A stretch of DNA of 64,000 nucleotides from Cochliopodium minus. Its lineage: Eukaryota; Discosea; Himatismenida; Cochliopodiidae. Location: positions 61,741 through 125,740 of the forward strand of contig JAMYWO010000029.1 in the NCBI GenBank assembly GCA_024220525.1, read 5' to 3'. The translations under genes and the position numbers were made by a program. The notes under the pieces were generated by a model. It had not been told where the DNA came from. It ran no database searches and saw nothing but the letters and a program-made list of their open reading frames with translations. Below are positions 47,144 to 59,453 of the stretch, one piece after another; position 1 is the first letter of the stretch, and each line of letters starts with the position of its first letter.

Positions 47144-50100
47144 TTATTTGTTATTGGAGACATTGAATCCTTCAACGGTTTCCTTTGGTTCACTCTTAAA
47201 TACAGGATGATCGTCATTTTGAGGAGTGTTGTTAGTTTTATTCTTGTCATTATCATCAAGATATAATCTCTCTACCAAAGGCTCATGTGATTCAATTAAA
47301 AGGCTTTCATCTCTGAAAGAAGGAGAAATACCAAAATCATCAATTCCTTTTTTTAAAAAATAAATTAAAAAGTTTAAAAAGATTTGTCTTTTTTTGTTAC
47401 CTCCAGGAGTCAATTTGTTGAGCATGACTGGTTTTGCACCTGGTCTTCTTACGTGATCAATTCCCCAAACTTCTTTTGCATACTCTGAAATGGTTCTATC
47501 ACTGCTGAACTTTCCAGATCCTGCAACAGAAAGAATGGACATTTCTGTCCATTGTTCTTGATCTCTAAAGACCTTGTCAATCTTGTTTTGAGTATCTAAT
47601 CATTGAGAAAAAAATGTTTGTAAAATTTTTTTTTTATTTTTTAGAAATTGAAAGTTTATTGTTACCAACATAACTTGCAAAATCAACACCGAGAAGGTAG
47701 TAATCATTTCCGTGTTCGAGTGATTCAAAGACAGGTCTCCATTGTTGAGGTTCTCCGAAGTCTCCACGTTTCAAAGATTTCAAAACAGCAGTAAATCTTT
47801 AATTAAAATAAAAAAAATGAAAGAAATAATGTATAAAAATAAATAAATAAATTTGAATAAAATAAACAATTAAATATAGAAATAAATTTACCTTGGATCG
47901 ATTTCTATCTTGTTCATTCTCATCATGTGTCTCAATTCTGGAACTTTCTCAGCTCTTGCTCCAAAAATGAACATATTCTTTTCTCCGATCTCTTCTGCAA
48001 TCTCAACATTAGCACCATCCATAGTACCTATTCAAAAAAAAAAATAAAAAAACAAAAACAAACAAAAAAGTGTTTTAAAATTAAAAAAATAATTAAAAAA
48101 TTTTTTATACCTAATATTAGAACACCATTCATTGCAAATTTCATGTTACTAGTACCAGAAGCTTCCATACCTGCGGTGGAAATGTGTTGGGAGACATCAC
48201 AACCAGGAATGATCACTTCTGCGAGGGAGACGCAGTAGTTTGGAATGAAAACAACCTTGAGGTACTCGTCTGCTTCTTTGTCATTCTTGATCACATTGGA
48301 AACAACATTTATCAAATAAATGATCAATTTTGCCTTTGAAAAAGAAGAAACAGATTTAATAAAAGTTAATTAAAGTTTAATTTTTTTTTTTACCATATCA
48401 TAACCAGGTGCAGCTAAAAATTTTTTTTTTTTTGAATGAAAAGTTAATAACAATAATTTATTCATGGATTTATAAAAAATTTTTTTTTCCATTTTATAAA
48501 TTTGTTTTTTTTTGATACAATCTTTTTGTCGATAAAATATTTTTAAAAATAAATCATATTTAATAAATTATATTTTTTATAAATAAATCTTATTTTAAAA
48601 ATAAATAATATTTTTTATTATACCCTTTCCTCCAAAGATGATAGCTCTTGGCACAAAATTCTTTCTTTGCTCCTTCGTCAAACTCTTAAACTCGTTGTAC
48701 TTGTGGATGACATAGAGGATGTTCATCAACTGTCTCTTATACTCGTGGATTCTCTTGATCTGGACATCAAACAAAAAGTGAGGAGGGATGCTCACGTCAC
48801 ATTTTCTCTCGATTTCTTTGATGAGACGTTTCTTGGCGGTTCCGTGGACTTCTTGCCATGATGCTTGAAAGTTTTTGTCTTTGGCGAACTTGCGGAGTTC
48901 TTTGAGTTTCGTCCAATCAACTAACCAGGAGAATCCTCCCAACTTTTCGGAGATAAGTTCGGAGAGAGGTGGGTTGGCTTGTTGTACCCATCTTCTAGGA
49001 GTTACACCTTATTGATCAAAAGTGATATTAGTAAAATTATAGGTGTTTAAATAATTTTTTAAAATTTATATTTTTTAAAAATTTTGAGCAAATAATCAAT
49101 AATAATTGAAAATAAAAAAATAAAATTAAGAACATAAATTTTTACCATTTGTTTTGTTTGAAAATTTTTTAGGGAAGAGTTGAACAAAGTCAGGAAAAAC
49201 GTTTGCTTTTAAGATGTCTGTATGAATTTTGGCAACTCCATTTACGTGATGAGAACCAACAATAGCCAAGTGAGACATACGCACGTACTTGGGGTAGTCC
49301 TCATCGATGATGGACATGCTTTGGAGCTTCTTCAAATCGTTGGGCCAAGTCTCTCCTACTACCTTCATCCAGCGAAAGTTGATATCATAAATGATTCTCA
49401 AGTGTCTAGGAAGCAAGTTTTGAACCAAAGGAACAGGCCTAATAACGAAAAAAAGTTTAATTTAGTTTTTTAAGAGTTGAAATAATCTCAATAAATGTTC
49501 TCAAAAATTTATATTTCGACATGTCCAAATATTACAACTTTGTTAGCGGACATAAAATTTTTACTAACAAAATTTAAAATGTTATAATATTTTAGTCATC
49601 CCTAATTTATATTTAACTTTTTTTTTTTTGTTACCATTTTTCCAAAGCTTCAGGCAAGACTGTGTGATTGGTGTATGCAAAAGTTTTGGTAACAATGTTC
49701 CAAGCTCTCTCCCACTCATACTCCTCTTCATCCAAAAGATATCTCATGAGCTCCACAATGGCGAGAGTTGGGTGAGTGTCGTTGAGTTGGACAGCAACTT
49801 TTTCAGGAAACTTGTCAAAGTTATTCTCGTTTCTCTTGAATCTTCTTATCAAATCTTGAAGGGTTGCACTGACAAAGAAATATTGTTGCTTCAATCTCAA
49901 TTCTTTACCAGAATGACTCTTGTCGTTAGGATACAACACTTGGGTGATCTGCTCGGCCTTTTGTCTTTCTTCGATCGACTTGTAAAAGTCTCCACTGTTA
50001 AAGTACTTCAAGTCGAATTGGTTGACCGGTTGTGCGTTCCACAATCTGATGTTCAGCGTGTTGAATGTTTTGTAACCAGGAATAGGTGTATCGTAAGCCA

Positions 50101-51170
50101 CAGCAATAACATCATCAGTGTCCACCCAAACTTCCTTTCCATCTTCTTCGATGGTTTTACCGTAAAATCTAATTAATCAAATTAATATCTTGAAATGAAT
50201 TTTTATCTCTTTTTTTTTCATTTTTTTACCTCACAGTATATTGAACATCCAATCTTTCTACTTCCCAAGGATTACCATGTAAAAGCCAGTAATCAGGAAA
50301 CTCAATTTGTTTCCCATCGATTATCTTTTGATGGAACATACCTTTAAAAAGAAAAAAAAGGTAATTCAAGCAAAGAAATTGAGAAGAAATTTTTTTATTT
50401 TACCATAGGTATAACGTAGACCATATCCCCAGCCAGGATAATCACAAGATGCAAGGGAATCGAGAAAACATGCAGCCAATCTACCCAACCCACCATTTCC
50501 CAATCCTGCATCGTTTTCTTCATCAAATAATTCCTCCAATCTGAATCCAAGATTCAACCTTTTTTATTTGGTGGAAATTAATCAATTTATAAAAAAATGA
50601 TTTAACGATCCGCTTACAGTGCTTTCTTAAAATTATCTTCCAATGTCAAATTATAAATGGAATTTTGGAGAGATCTTCCCAAAAGAAATTCCAATGACAA
50701 ATATGCTACTCTTTTACAATCTTTCTCATAAAAATAATCTTGTGTATCTTTCCATCTCTCGATCAATCTATCACGAACACTGAAAAAAAATAAAATATTT
50801 TTTGATTTATGGAGGGGAAACAATATAATGCAAAATATACCTCAAACATGTTGCTTTGAATGCAGACTTATTGGTTATATTGTTTCTTGTCAATGATAAT
50901 GTATATTCTGAATGTCTCACAAAATCCTTTTCTATGGATTTCACATCTTCTGGCAAATATGATGCTAATAATGCCCATGTCAATGCTCTTTTTTGCTCTT
51001 CTTTTGATGATTTGGCTAAATTATAAATTGGAAAAAAGGGAAATTATATTTTGAAAAAATTTGGAGAATTTCTTTTTCTAACATGTTATCCCAAACTTGC
51101 GAAATCTATCATCATCTTCATTGTCCATCTTTTTGATGCTTATTTTGCTTGTACTTACTATTTGTTTCAT
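47144..51170 (-). CDS. Glycogen phosphorylase
   Basis: Start [20 protein letters not shown] at 51170, with a second Met at residue 15. About 14 exons join to a full enzyme: [124 protein letters not shown], and the PLP site [18 protein letters not shown] with the binding Lys. All key blocks are present, so it should cut alpha-1,4-glucan to glucose 1-phosphate in the cytosol. One exon, 48394-48413, is only 20 nt (codes APGYDM). The N-terminal regulatory Ser of animal enzymes is not evident. The end after the enzyme core ([18 protein letters not shown]) is a short acidic/Asn-rich tail. Confidence 0.93.
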
Positions 51171-51416
51171 ATTTTCAACGAATAAACTCTTTTTTGATTT
51201 TTTTTATTTTATATATTTATACTCTTTTCAAAAAAAAAAATTTAAAACAAAAATCACTTTCAAAGATCAAATAGAAAATCACAAAATCAATAAATTTTGT
51301 ACCTTGTAAAATAATATGAAATCTTGATATCAATTTGATCTCAATGATTTTTTTATGATAGAAAATTTAATAAAAAAAAAATTGGAGTTCATTTTCATTC
51401 GGTATATTTTACAGCA
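51171..51416. other. Divergent intergenic region
   Basis: Between glycogen phosphorylase (minus) and the Mis18-like gene (plus). Short and AT-rich; no RNA gene seen. Both promoters should be in it. Confidence 0.4.
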
Positions 51417-52110
51417 ATGAATTTGGAAATAAAGAATGATAATATAAAGTACCTCCCATTTGTGTTCCAATGTAAAATATGTAATAGGATATTGGGAGAT
51501 TCTTTCTCATTACTTTCAATTCAAAAGAAAACAAAATCAATATTTTTATCAAATGTTGTAAATGTAACAGAATCAACTCAATTATCAAATAAATTTACAA
51601 GGTATAAACCATCTAATCAAATAGAGGATATATGAACGAATATTTAACAAATATACCGTATAGTTTACATAAATTTGATCTTAAATGTTCAAAATGTTCA
51701 TCATTAGTTGGAATTAAAGATACATCAGACACATCAAACAAGTAATCAACAAAATTTTAATAATTTCCCAAAATATAAATCCAAATTCTTCAATTCTTAA
51801 AAAAAGGATGAATCTATCATTATCTATGGATGCAATCACTTCATATCAACTAGGTAAATTATTCATTTATCAATTAAAAGACTCAAAATTAACTTTGCCA
51901 AAAATATAAAGGAAATTCATTAAACACAAACTTTCCTTTCGATGAGATTATGGATAATAACAAAGATATAGACAATATGAAGGAACAAGTATCGAAAATC
52001 TATCAAACGATTGTTGCATTGTATGAAAAAGTAAATAAATTAGAAAATGAAAAAGAAGAACAATCCAAAAAGAAAAGAAAGAAAGATAAAAAGGATGATA
52101 GTGATAATTA
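51417..52110 (+). CDS. Mis18-like kinetochore protein
   Basis: Exons join across introns at about 51602-51664, 51741-51807 and 51855-51911. The chain has LPFVFQCKICNRILGDSFSL with the first Cys pair, FLSNVVNVTES, LHKFDLKCSKCSSLVGIKD with the second pair, then MNLSLSMDAITSYQLGN. The CxxC...CxxC layout and the SYQLG end match the Mis18/Yippee-like domain. A C-terminal helix (MKEQVSKIYQTIVALYEKVN) and a Lys-rich tail (QSKKKRKKDKKDDSDN) that could be a nuclear signal follow. The protein would help load centromeric histone H3 as part of Mis18. Length is about 155 residues. It is short for a Mis18 and the central loop is small. Confidence 0.78.
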
Positions 52111-52260
52111 AATTATTTTCTCTTATTCTTGTTTCTCAAATATATTAATTCCCTTTTAATATCATTTACTGTGGTTTATATCTTTGTTGATTTTGATTTT
52201 TTTTCTTAAATTTTTAAAATTGAATTTTTGGAAAAGAAAAAGGAAAAGAAAATAAAAAAA

Positions 52261-55200
52261 ATGAGTGATTTCAAAAAGAATGGCTATCTTGAAAAACAGG
52301 GCGAGAAAGGATTAAAGGGATGGAAAAAGCGTTTTTTTGATTTTTCGAAAGGATTGTTGAATTATTATAAGAAAGAAGGTTCAATTATATATCCTCAATC
52401 ATTATGATGATTTGATTATATTTTATTTTAGGTGATAGCAATCCCATATCAAACATTGATATTGATGAAGCAATAAAAATCGAAAAGGATAGTGGAAGTT
52501 CAAAATTTAAGATCGTTACTCCATCAAGAGTGTAACAATATTCCCTTTATATTTTTTGAAGAAAATAAATTAATGGGGTTGCATATAACAATATTTAATA
52601 AAGATATAATCTTCGAGCATCGAATCCAAAGGATATGAATGATTGGATTAAATTTCTGAATGAATATAAATTGAGCAAAAATAAACCAAAACTATCATTA
52701 GAAGAGGAGAAAAAGATCAAGACAGAATTGGAGAATTCTAGAAAGAGAAATTCTATAATTGGTGAAAGAACAAAATTGGAACCACCAAGTAAAGAAACAT
52801 TGGAAAAAATCAGACATCTTTCATTTTCAGAGAAGGATGTGAATAGCAAAGAGTTTGATTTCAGATCAAATTACAGTTCAAGTGTGGATAATTATAATTT
52901 GAAGAATTTCAGAGAAATTCAAATTAATAATCAGAATGCTCCAAAGAATAATGAAAATCCAATCCAAAAAGATGAGATTATTCTTCCTGTTGAAAATACG
53001 AAGGATGAAGATGGTATCAAACAAGAAAATATTGAATCTCAAGATATCCAGATAGAAAATCAGACAACAGACAACAACCAAGATGAAGAAGACATCAATC
53101 AAGAATACACTGAAACAGAAAATACAGAGTACGAGGAAAATGGAGAAGAGAATGGAGAAGAAGTTCTTGAAGAGAAAGCAGAGAAAGTAGAATCAAAAAG
53201 TGATCAAGTCAGAATACTCCCCAATAAACCACCTCAAAGACCTTCCACAAGACCACCGGAGATAGTTCCTGAAAAACAAGAGATGACACAAGAAAGAAGA
53301 GAAACTCTTTTTCGTTATAAAAAAGAAATTTTAGGTTTAAAGTTGGAGTCTGACTCGACTGAAGAAAAATCTTCAAGAAGCAAAATAAACTCTTTTTCTC
53401 TTAAAAACGATAATGATTTTTGGGAGATCTCAAAGTTTTGTAAGATTATAAAAGAATATTTGCAGCTTAGACCTCCTACTGCAGAGTTGGGAAAACTATC
53501 TCAAGAAAGGGGAAAGACACTTACTGAAGAAGATCTTGAACCAACTTATTTGGATTTTGATGTAATACAATATTGTACTTCTATGGTTGAGAAAATTCCT
53601 GGTGCTGTCAAAGAAGAGGGAATATATAGATTGTCTGGTGATTCTATCTATGTAAAACACATGTGGGCTTGTTTTATTCTTGGAAACAATGACTTTTTGG
53701 AGTATCCCGAACTTTCTCCACTTTCTACTCACATTGTTACTGGTGCATTAAAGTTATATTTGAGAGAACTCAAAGAGCCATTGATCCCTTTTGAGCTTTA
53801 CGACAAGTGTTTGGAAGCAGTGAGAGAAAACAAAGACAAGTTGGTCATTTCTCAAATATTTAAAGATCTCATCAAAAATTTGAATCCTGTCATTCAAAAC
53901 TCTATGAAGTGCCTTTTTGATCATCTCAAGATTATCTCCAATTACGAAGAAGAAAACAAAATGGGCTACAATAACATAAGTATCGTTTTTGGTCCTACCA
54001 TTCTAAAACCAAGAGTAGATACGATGGACAACATGATGGATATCCCCCTTAAATCGCAAGTTGTTTCAACTTTTGTTGAATATACTTCAACTATTTTTTC
54101 TGATGTTGTTTTGTTGACTCAAGATGGTCAAAGAAGTCTCGTTCCCATAGAAATCCAAAACAAAATCAAAGAAAAAGTAGGACAAAAACAGAACATTTAC
54201 TCTGCAATAGAAGAAGAATTAGAATACAGTGGATACCTTGAAAAACAAGGAGAAAAAGGAGGTAAAGATAATTTTTTTTTAAAAGAAAGAAATAATTTTA
54301 ACATAAATTTCATATTTTAGTTGTTAAATCTTGGAAGAGGAGATTTTTTCACTTTTCAAAGGGAAAGTTGAGTTATTTTCATTCCAAGGGTAATCTCCGT
54401 TACAAACGAAATTTATTTTTGATAAAATTAAATTTTTTTTAAAAGATGATCCAAAACCCATCTCATCTGTTGATATAAGCCAAGCTGTTTCGATAGAAAA
54501 AGTTTCGATTGGTGGAAATTGTAATTTCAGGATTGTCACTTCTTATAGAATGTAACATTTTTTTTATTTTTTTTGTTTGAATTTATTTTTATTTTTGTAA
54601 AGTTATTTCTTGAGGACAGGATCTGAAGAAGAATTGGAAAATTGGTTGAATGTTCTTAACCAATACAAGATGAACAAAAAAGAAGAATTGTTATCTTTGG
54701 AACAAGAGAAAAGAAAGAAATTTGAGGAGATCAGAAATCTCAAACAAAGAAACTCTGTTCTTATTGACGAAAAAGATTTTTTAAAGCTTCAAATTGAGAC
54801 TCTTACTCAGGAGATAGATAAGAAAAACAAGTTGAACAGAAAGAATGAGTCTTCTTTGAAGGAATTACAAATCAGCAACAATAATTTGGAGTCAGAGTTG
54901 GGAAAGAAAAAAGAGGAGATAAAAGTGATAAATGCAAAGTTGATTCAATCTCAAGAAGAAATTAAAAAACTTGAAAGATTGGAGGTTAGGTTGAATGGTG
55001 AAATAGAAATTTTGAAAAAAGAAAATGAACACAGTGCAAATTTGTCTCACGAAGCTAACAAGAAAATAAAATCTCTTGAAGAAGAAAAAGAAAATCAAAC
55101 AAAGGAAATAGAGAGATTAACAAAAGAAAACTTGAGTGTACAGAAAACCTTCCATTCCGAGCAAGTTTCTCATCAGTATACCAAAAATAATTTGGAAGAG

Positions 55201-58200
55201 AAAGTAAAGGCATTGGGAGATTTGGGAGAAAAGTACTCCTCTTCAAAATTGGAAATAGAATCGTTAAATGATCTTTTGAAGAATGAAACGAAAGAAAAAG
55301 AGAACAAAATCAATAAAATCAATGATGAAAGACAAAAATTGGAGATAAATTTGGTTGAGAAGAATTCTTGCATTAATCAACTTAAAAATCAAATCCTTCA
55401 TAACCAAGAGAAATATGATGAGAAAGAAAAGTTGCATTTGCAAGAAAAGAACAATTTTGAAGAGCAGATAAAAGAGATGAAACAAGACAAACAAGAAATG
55501 AAACACTCTATTATGAATCATCAACAAGAAATACAAGAACACAAAGAAAAGATAAAGATGATGTCAAACAATATGAGAGAGTCACAAGACAAAAAAGAAG
55601 AGGAGACAATGAATCAAATAAATGATCTGCAGATGCAAATAAAGAATAAGAATGAAGAATTGTTTCAGCTTCAGAGTAAACTTGAGAATGAAATGAGCGA
55701 AAGAAACAACACAATCAAGAATTTGGAGTTGCAAATTTCAGAGTTGAAAATTTCTTCTTCTTTTGAACTGAAAAATGTTGAAAGCACTAAAAATTCTCAG
55801 ATTGAGAGTTTGACTAAAGAAACACAAAAGCTTTCGCATTCTTTGGAAGAGAAAACTTCTCTCATTCACAAACTAGAACAAGAAAAAGAGTTGATATCAA
55901 AAGAATTTAAGGATTATACTGTTTCTCACAAAGAACAATTTGAAAAACAAAAAGAGTTGAATCATTCAGAGTCTCAGAAATTAAACAGCATAATTATAGA
56001 GCTTGAAAAAGAAAAAAAATTGAACTTGGAAAATATTGAAAAGCTTACTCATACCAATGAGAAGAGTCAAAACACCATTCAACATCTTCAAATCGAGAAC
56101 AAATCTCAAAAATCCGAAGTTGAAAAGTTGACAAACGAGTTGAAAGATGAAACAAAAAAAAGTAAGGAAAAACAAGAAAAAATAGAAGATCTTGGAAACA
56201 AAATAAATAATATTGAAAATGAAAGAATTTCTCTTAATCAAAAAGTTGATAATTTAAACAAAAAGAATGAAAAACTCACCATTATTATTGAAAAAGACAA
56301 GTTGTCCATCAACTCTCTTCAGGAAGATCTTAACCAAAAAGTCGAAAGATTAAATAGTATAGAAAAGGAATCTGAAGAGTTGAAAAAAGAAAAGAACAAA
56401 CTGTTGGATAAGCAAATCGTCCTTGAAAACTCGATTGAAACTTCTAATCTCAACAATTCTAATTCTCAAAAACAAATTAATGATCTAAAATTAGAGTTGA
56501 AAAAGGAGAAAGAAAGATATCATGAGATTGAAAACTCCAAAAAAGATCTTGAAAATGAAAAATCTAAAATTGTGAAAGAAAAAGAGATTTTGAAGGAGAC
56601 CATTTCTCAAAACGAAAAAATATCTTCTTTGAAAATAGAACAATATGAGATTGAAAAGAAAAAATTAGAAAGTGATCTTCAAAAGTCTAACCAACAAATA
56701 TCTTTGCTTCAAGAAGAATCGAATTTAAAAATACAAGAAATAGAAAGACAAAAGAACTTAATTGATGAACAAAACAATCACCATGAAAACAAGAAAAAAA
56801 GTTGGATGCAAGATAAATCACAGATTGAATCACAGATATCTGATCTTAAACTCAAGGTAGAAGGTGTTGAGAAACAAAACAAGATTTTAGAAGAAGAAAC
56901 AAAAGAATTGAAAAAGGAAAGAGAAAAAAACGCAGAAAAGCAAAGACATACTGAAAATTCTCTTGAATCTTCTCAAAAAAACAACATTAACTTGCAAAAG
57001 TTAATTGATGAAGCAAAGATTGAGTTGAAAGAGGCAAATAGAAAGTATGAATTACTCGAAAATTCTAAAAGAGAACTTGAGAGCTTGAATAACAAAATCT
57101 TGCAAGAAAAAGAGCTTCAAACTGGACAGATGTCTCAGAGCGAGAATATTTCCTCCATAAGAATCGAGCAAATTAACAAAGAGAAAAGAGAGTTGGAAGA
57201 TGAACTCCACAAAATCAAAAATCAACTTTCTCATTTGAACGAAGAAACAAATTCTCAAAAACAAGAAATAGAAAGACAAAAGAACTTAATTGATGAACAA
57301 AACAATCATCATGAAAACAAGAAGAAAAGTTGGAAGCAAGAAAAATCACAGATTGAATCGCAGTTATATGATCTTAAACTCAAGGTAGAAGGTGTTGAGA
57401 AACAAAACAAAGTTTTAGAAGGAGAAATTAAAGAACTGGAGAGGGGAAAGGAGAAAAGTGAAGAAAAATTGAAAAAGATAGAAAACTCTTTAGATTTGTC
57501 CAACAATAATAATAACAATTTGCAAAAGAAGAATGATGAGATGAAGCTTGAATTGGAAAAAGAAAAAGAGAAGTTTCACAACCTAGAGAATGCGAAGAAA
57601 GAATTGGAGAATCAGGTCAAGATCTTTATTCAAGAAAAACAATTCTTGAACGAAAAATTATCTCAAGGAGAAAACTTTTCAAACTTTAAGATTGATCAAG
57701 TGGAAAAGGAAAAGAGAGATTTAGAAAATGAAGTTGAGAGATCAAAGGAGAAAATAGTGGATTTGAATGAGAATATCACCTCTTTTAAAGATGAAATAAA
57801 TGAACAAAAGAAAATGTTGGAAGAGCAGAAATTGTTGTTGGAGAAAAAGAAAGAAAGCTGGAAACACAAACTGTCTCACAAAAACTCTGAAACCATAATA
57901 CTTAAGCAAAAATTGGACTCTCTACAAAAAGAAAACACTCTTTTAGAAGAAAAAGTAGAAAATATTGGTATTGAGAAAGAGAAGGTTGAATCTGATTTTC
58001 GTTCTTTTCAGCAAAAGGCAAATTTGATAGAAGAAAGGGAACTTAACTTTTTGGAGTCTTCTTTAACATTGAGCAATGAAGAAATAAAGAAATTGACAAA
58101 GAAAAATGAGAGTCTAGAGTTGAATTTGCAAGAAAAAACTGATAAGATTGTAGAGTTGGAACACAAAGTCAAACAAATGGAAGAAGATAAAAAGGAATCT

Positions 58201-59359
58201 AGAAACAGTAACGAATTGGAGGAGAAGATGAACAAACTTTCTCAAGAGTTAAAAACAAAGTTGTCTGATCTTGAAATATCCAGCAAAAAATTGAATGAAG
58301 CAAACGAAAGAATCAATAATCTCAGCAATGAGAATAAGTTTTTGAATCAAAAGATCGATAGTAAAGAGCAACAGTTAAATTTGATAAATGAATTAAAGAT
58401 AAAACTTGAAAAGGAGTCTGAACAGATGAGAAACGATTTCCAAAGTGAACATGAAAAGAAAAAAGTGTTTGAAAAAGAAAAGGAAAAATTAGAGAAAGCA
58501 GAGAAAGAAAAAGCAGAGAAGATAAAGGATCTCACTAAAGATGTTTTAGAATTACAAAATAAAAATGATGAATGGGAAAAGAAGATAGAAATAATAAAGG
58601 AGAAAAACTTTGATCTGATTAACAAAATCAAGTCTCAAGATCAAACAATAATCATGTTGAAAGAAACTCACGAAAAAGTTTTTGAAGAACACAAAAACAA
58701 AGACTTGCAACTCAAAAACAATACTACAGGAAGTCTCGTACTCTTTAAATCTAAGAAACCATCAGAAAAGGAGTTGTTGGAAGTTATAAGCAAGTTGAAA
58801 GAATCTTCTCGTGCAAACCAAAAACATACCATCTTTTTGTTCAGCCAAATCGAAAGATTAGAAAACGAAAGAAACATCCATCTCGAAATTGAAAGGGAAA
58901 AGAACAATTCTCTTTCCAATGAAATTTCCGAATTGAGGGAGTTGATCAGAAAATCCCGAAGGGATTTCTATATCAAACTAGGTTGTTCCGAGGAGCTTTT
59001 GGATCAATTAGAGGAAGTAAAGAAACAGCTCTTTTTTGACAAGGCTCTTTCTCTCAAAATCAACCGTGCAATGAGAGGACTCAATGTTAGCATAGATATC
59101 CCCACCTTATATGAAAGAGCTCAATTTGTTGATCCATCAGAGTATTCTAAATGGTAATTTTGAAACAATCTTTTAAAATTATCTCCTTAAAAAAAAATTT
59201 TTTTTTTTTTATTTTTTTTTTTTCGACAGGTTGAATGAACAATATGAAAAATCGGAGGAAATCAACAAGGAATTTGTCGAATCTCCGAACATCCCAAAAA
59301 AAAACTCTCATATCATTTCTCAAAACAAGAAACCAATCAACAGAGGAAACAATAATTGA
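52261..59359 (+). CDS. PH-RhoGAP-PH-coiled-coil protein (about 2300 residues)
   Basis: PH1 (from 52261): NGYLEKQGEKGLKGWKKRFF, DSNPISNIDIDEAIKIEKD, ASNPKDMNDWIKFLNEYK. A disordered acidic linker follows. The RhoGAP domain spans about 53530-54120: VKEEGIYRLSGDSIYVKHM with the catalytic Arg in GIYRLSG, LKLYLRELKEPLIPFELYD, NNISIVFGPTIL. PH2 (about 54224-54670): SGYLEKQGEKGG, KSWKRRFFHFSKGKLSYFH, SEEELENWLNVLNQYK. The rest, about 1450 residues, is a coiled coil of K/E/Q/N/L with three repeats of 176 residues. The end carries a compact block (QLFFDKALSLKINRAMRGLN) and a last short exon from 59230, TGA at 59357-59359. It would switch off Rho-family GTPases near membranes. The gene starts behind an A-rich leader. 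A second copy of its C-terminus lies at 16769. Confidence 0.9.
56377..57960 (+). repeat. Three tandem 528-nt coding repeats in the coiled coil
   Basis: Copies begin with ELKKEKNKLL (56377), ELKKEREKNA (56905) and ELERGKEKSE (57433), each 528 nt = 176 residues. Shared landmarks such as QEIERQKNLIDEQNNHHEN occur 528 nt apart in the first two copies, and a looser match occurs 528 nt further on. No indel separates the copies, so they arose by in-frame tandem duplication. Confidence 0.8.
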
Positions 59360-59453
59360 TGGAATATTTTACACATCTCGTTTTTTCTCTATTTTTTTTT
59401 AAAATTTCTAATTATATTCAAAATAAAATAAAAATATTAAAAAATAAAAAAAA

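Noticed and set aside
49628-50176. Plus-strand reading frame of 182 codons
   Set aside because: Antisense shadow of the glycogen phosphorylase exon.
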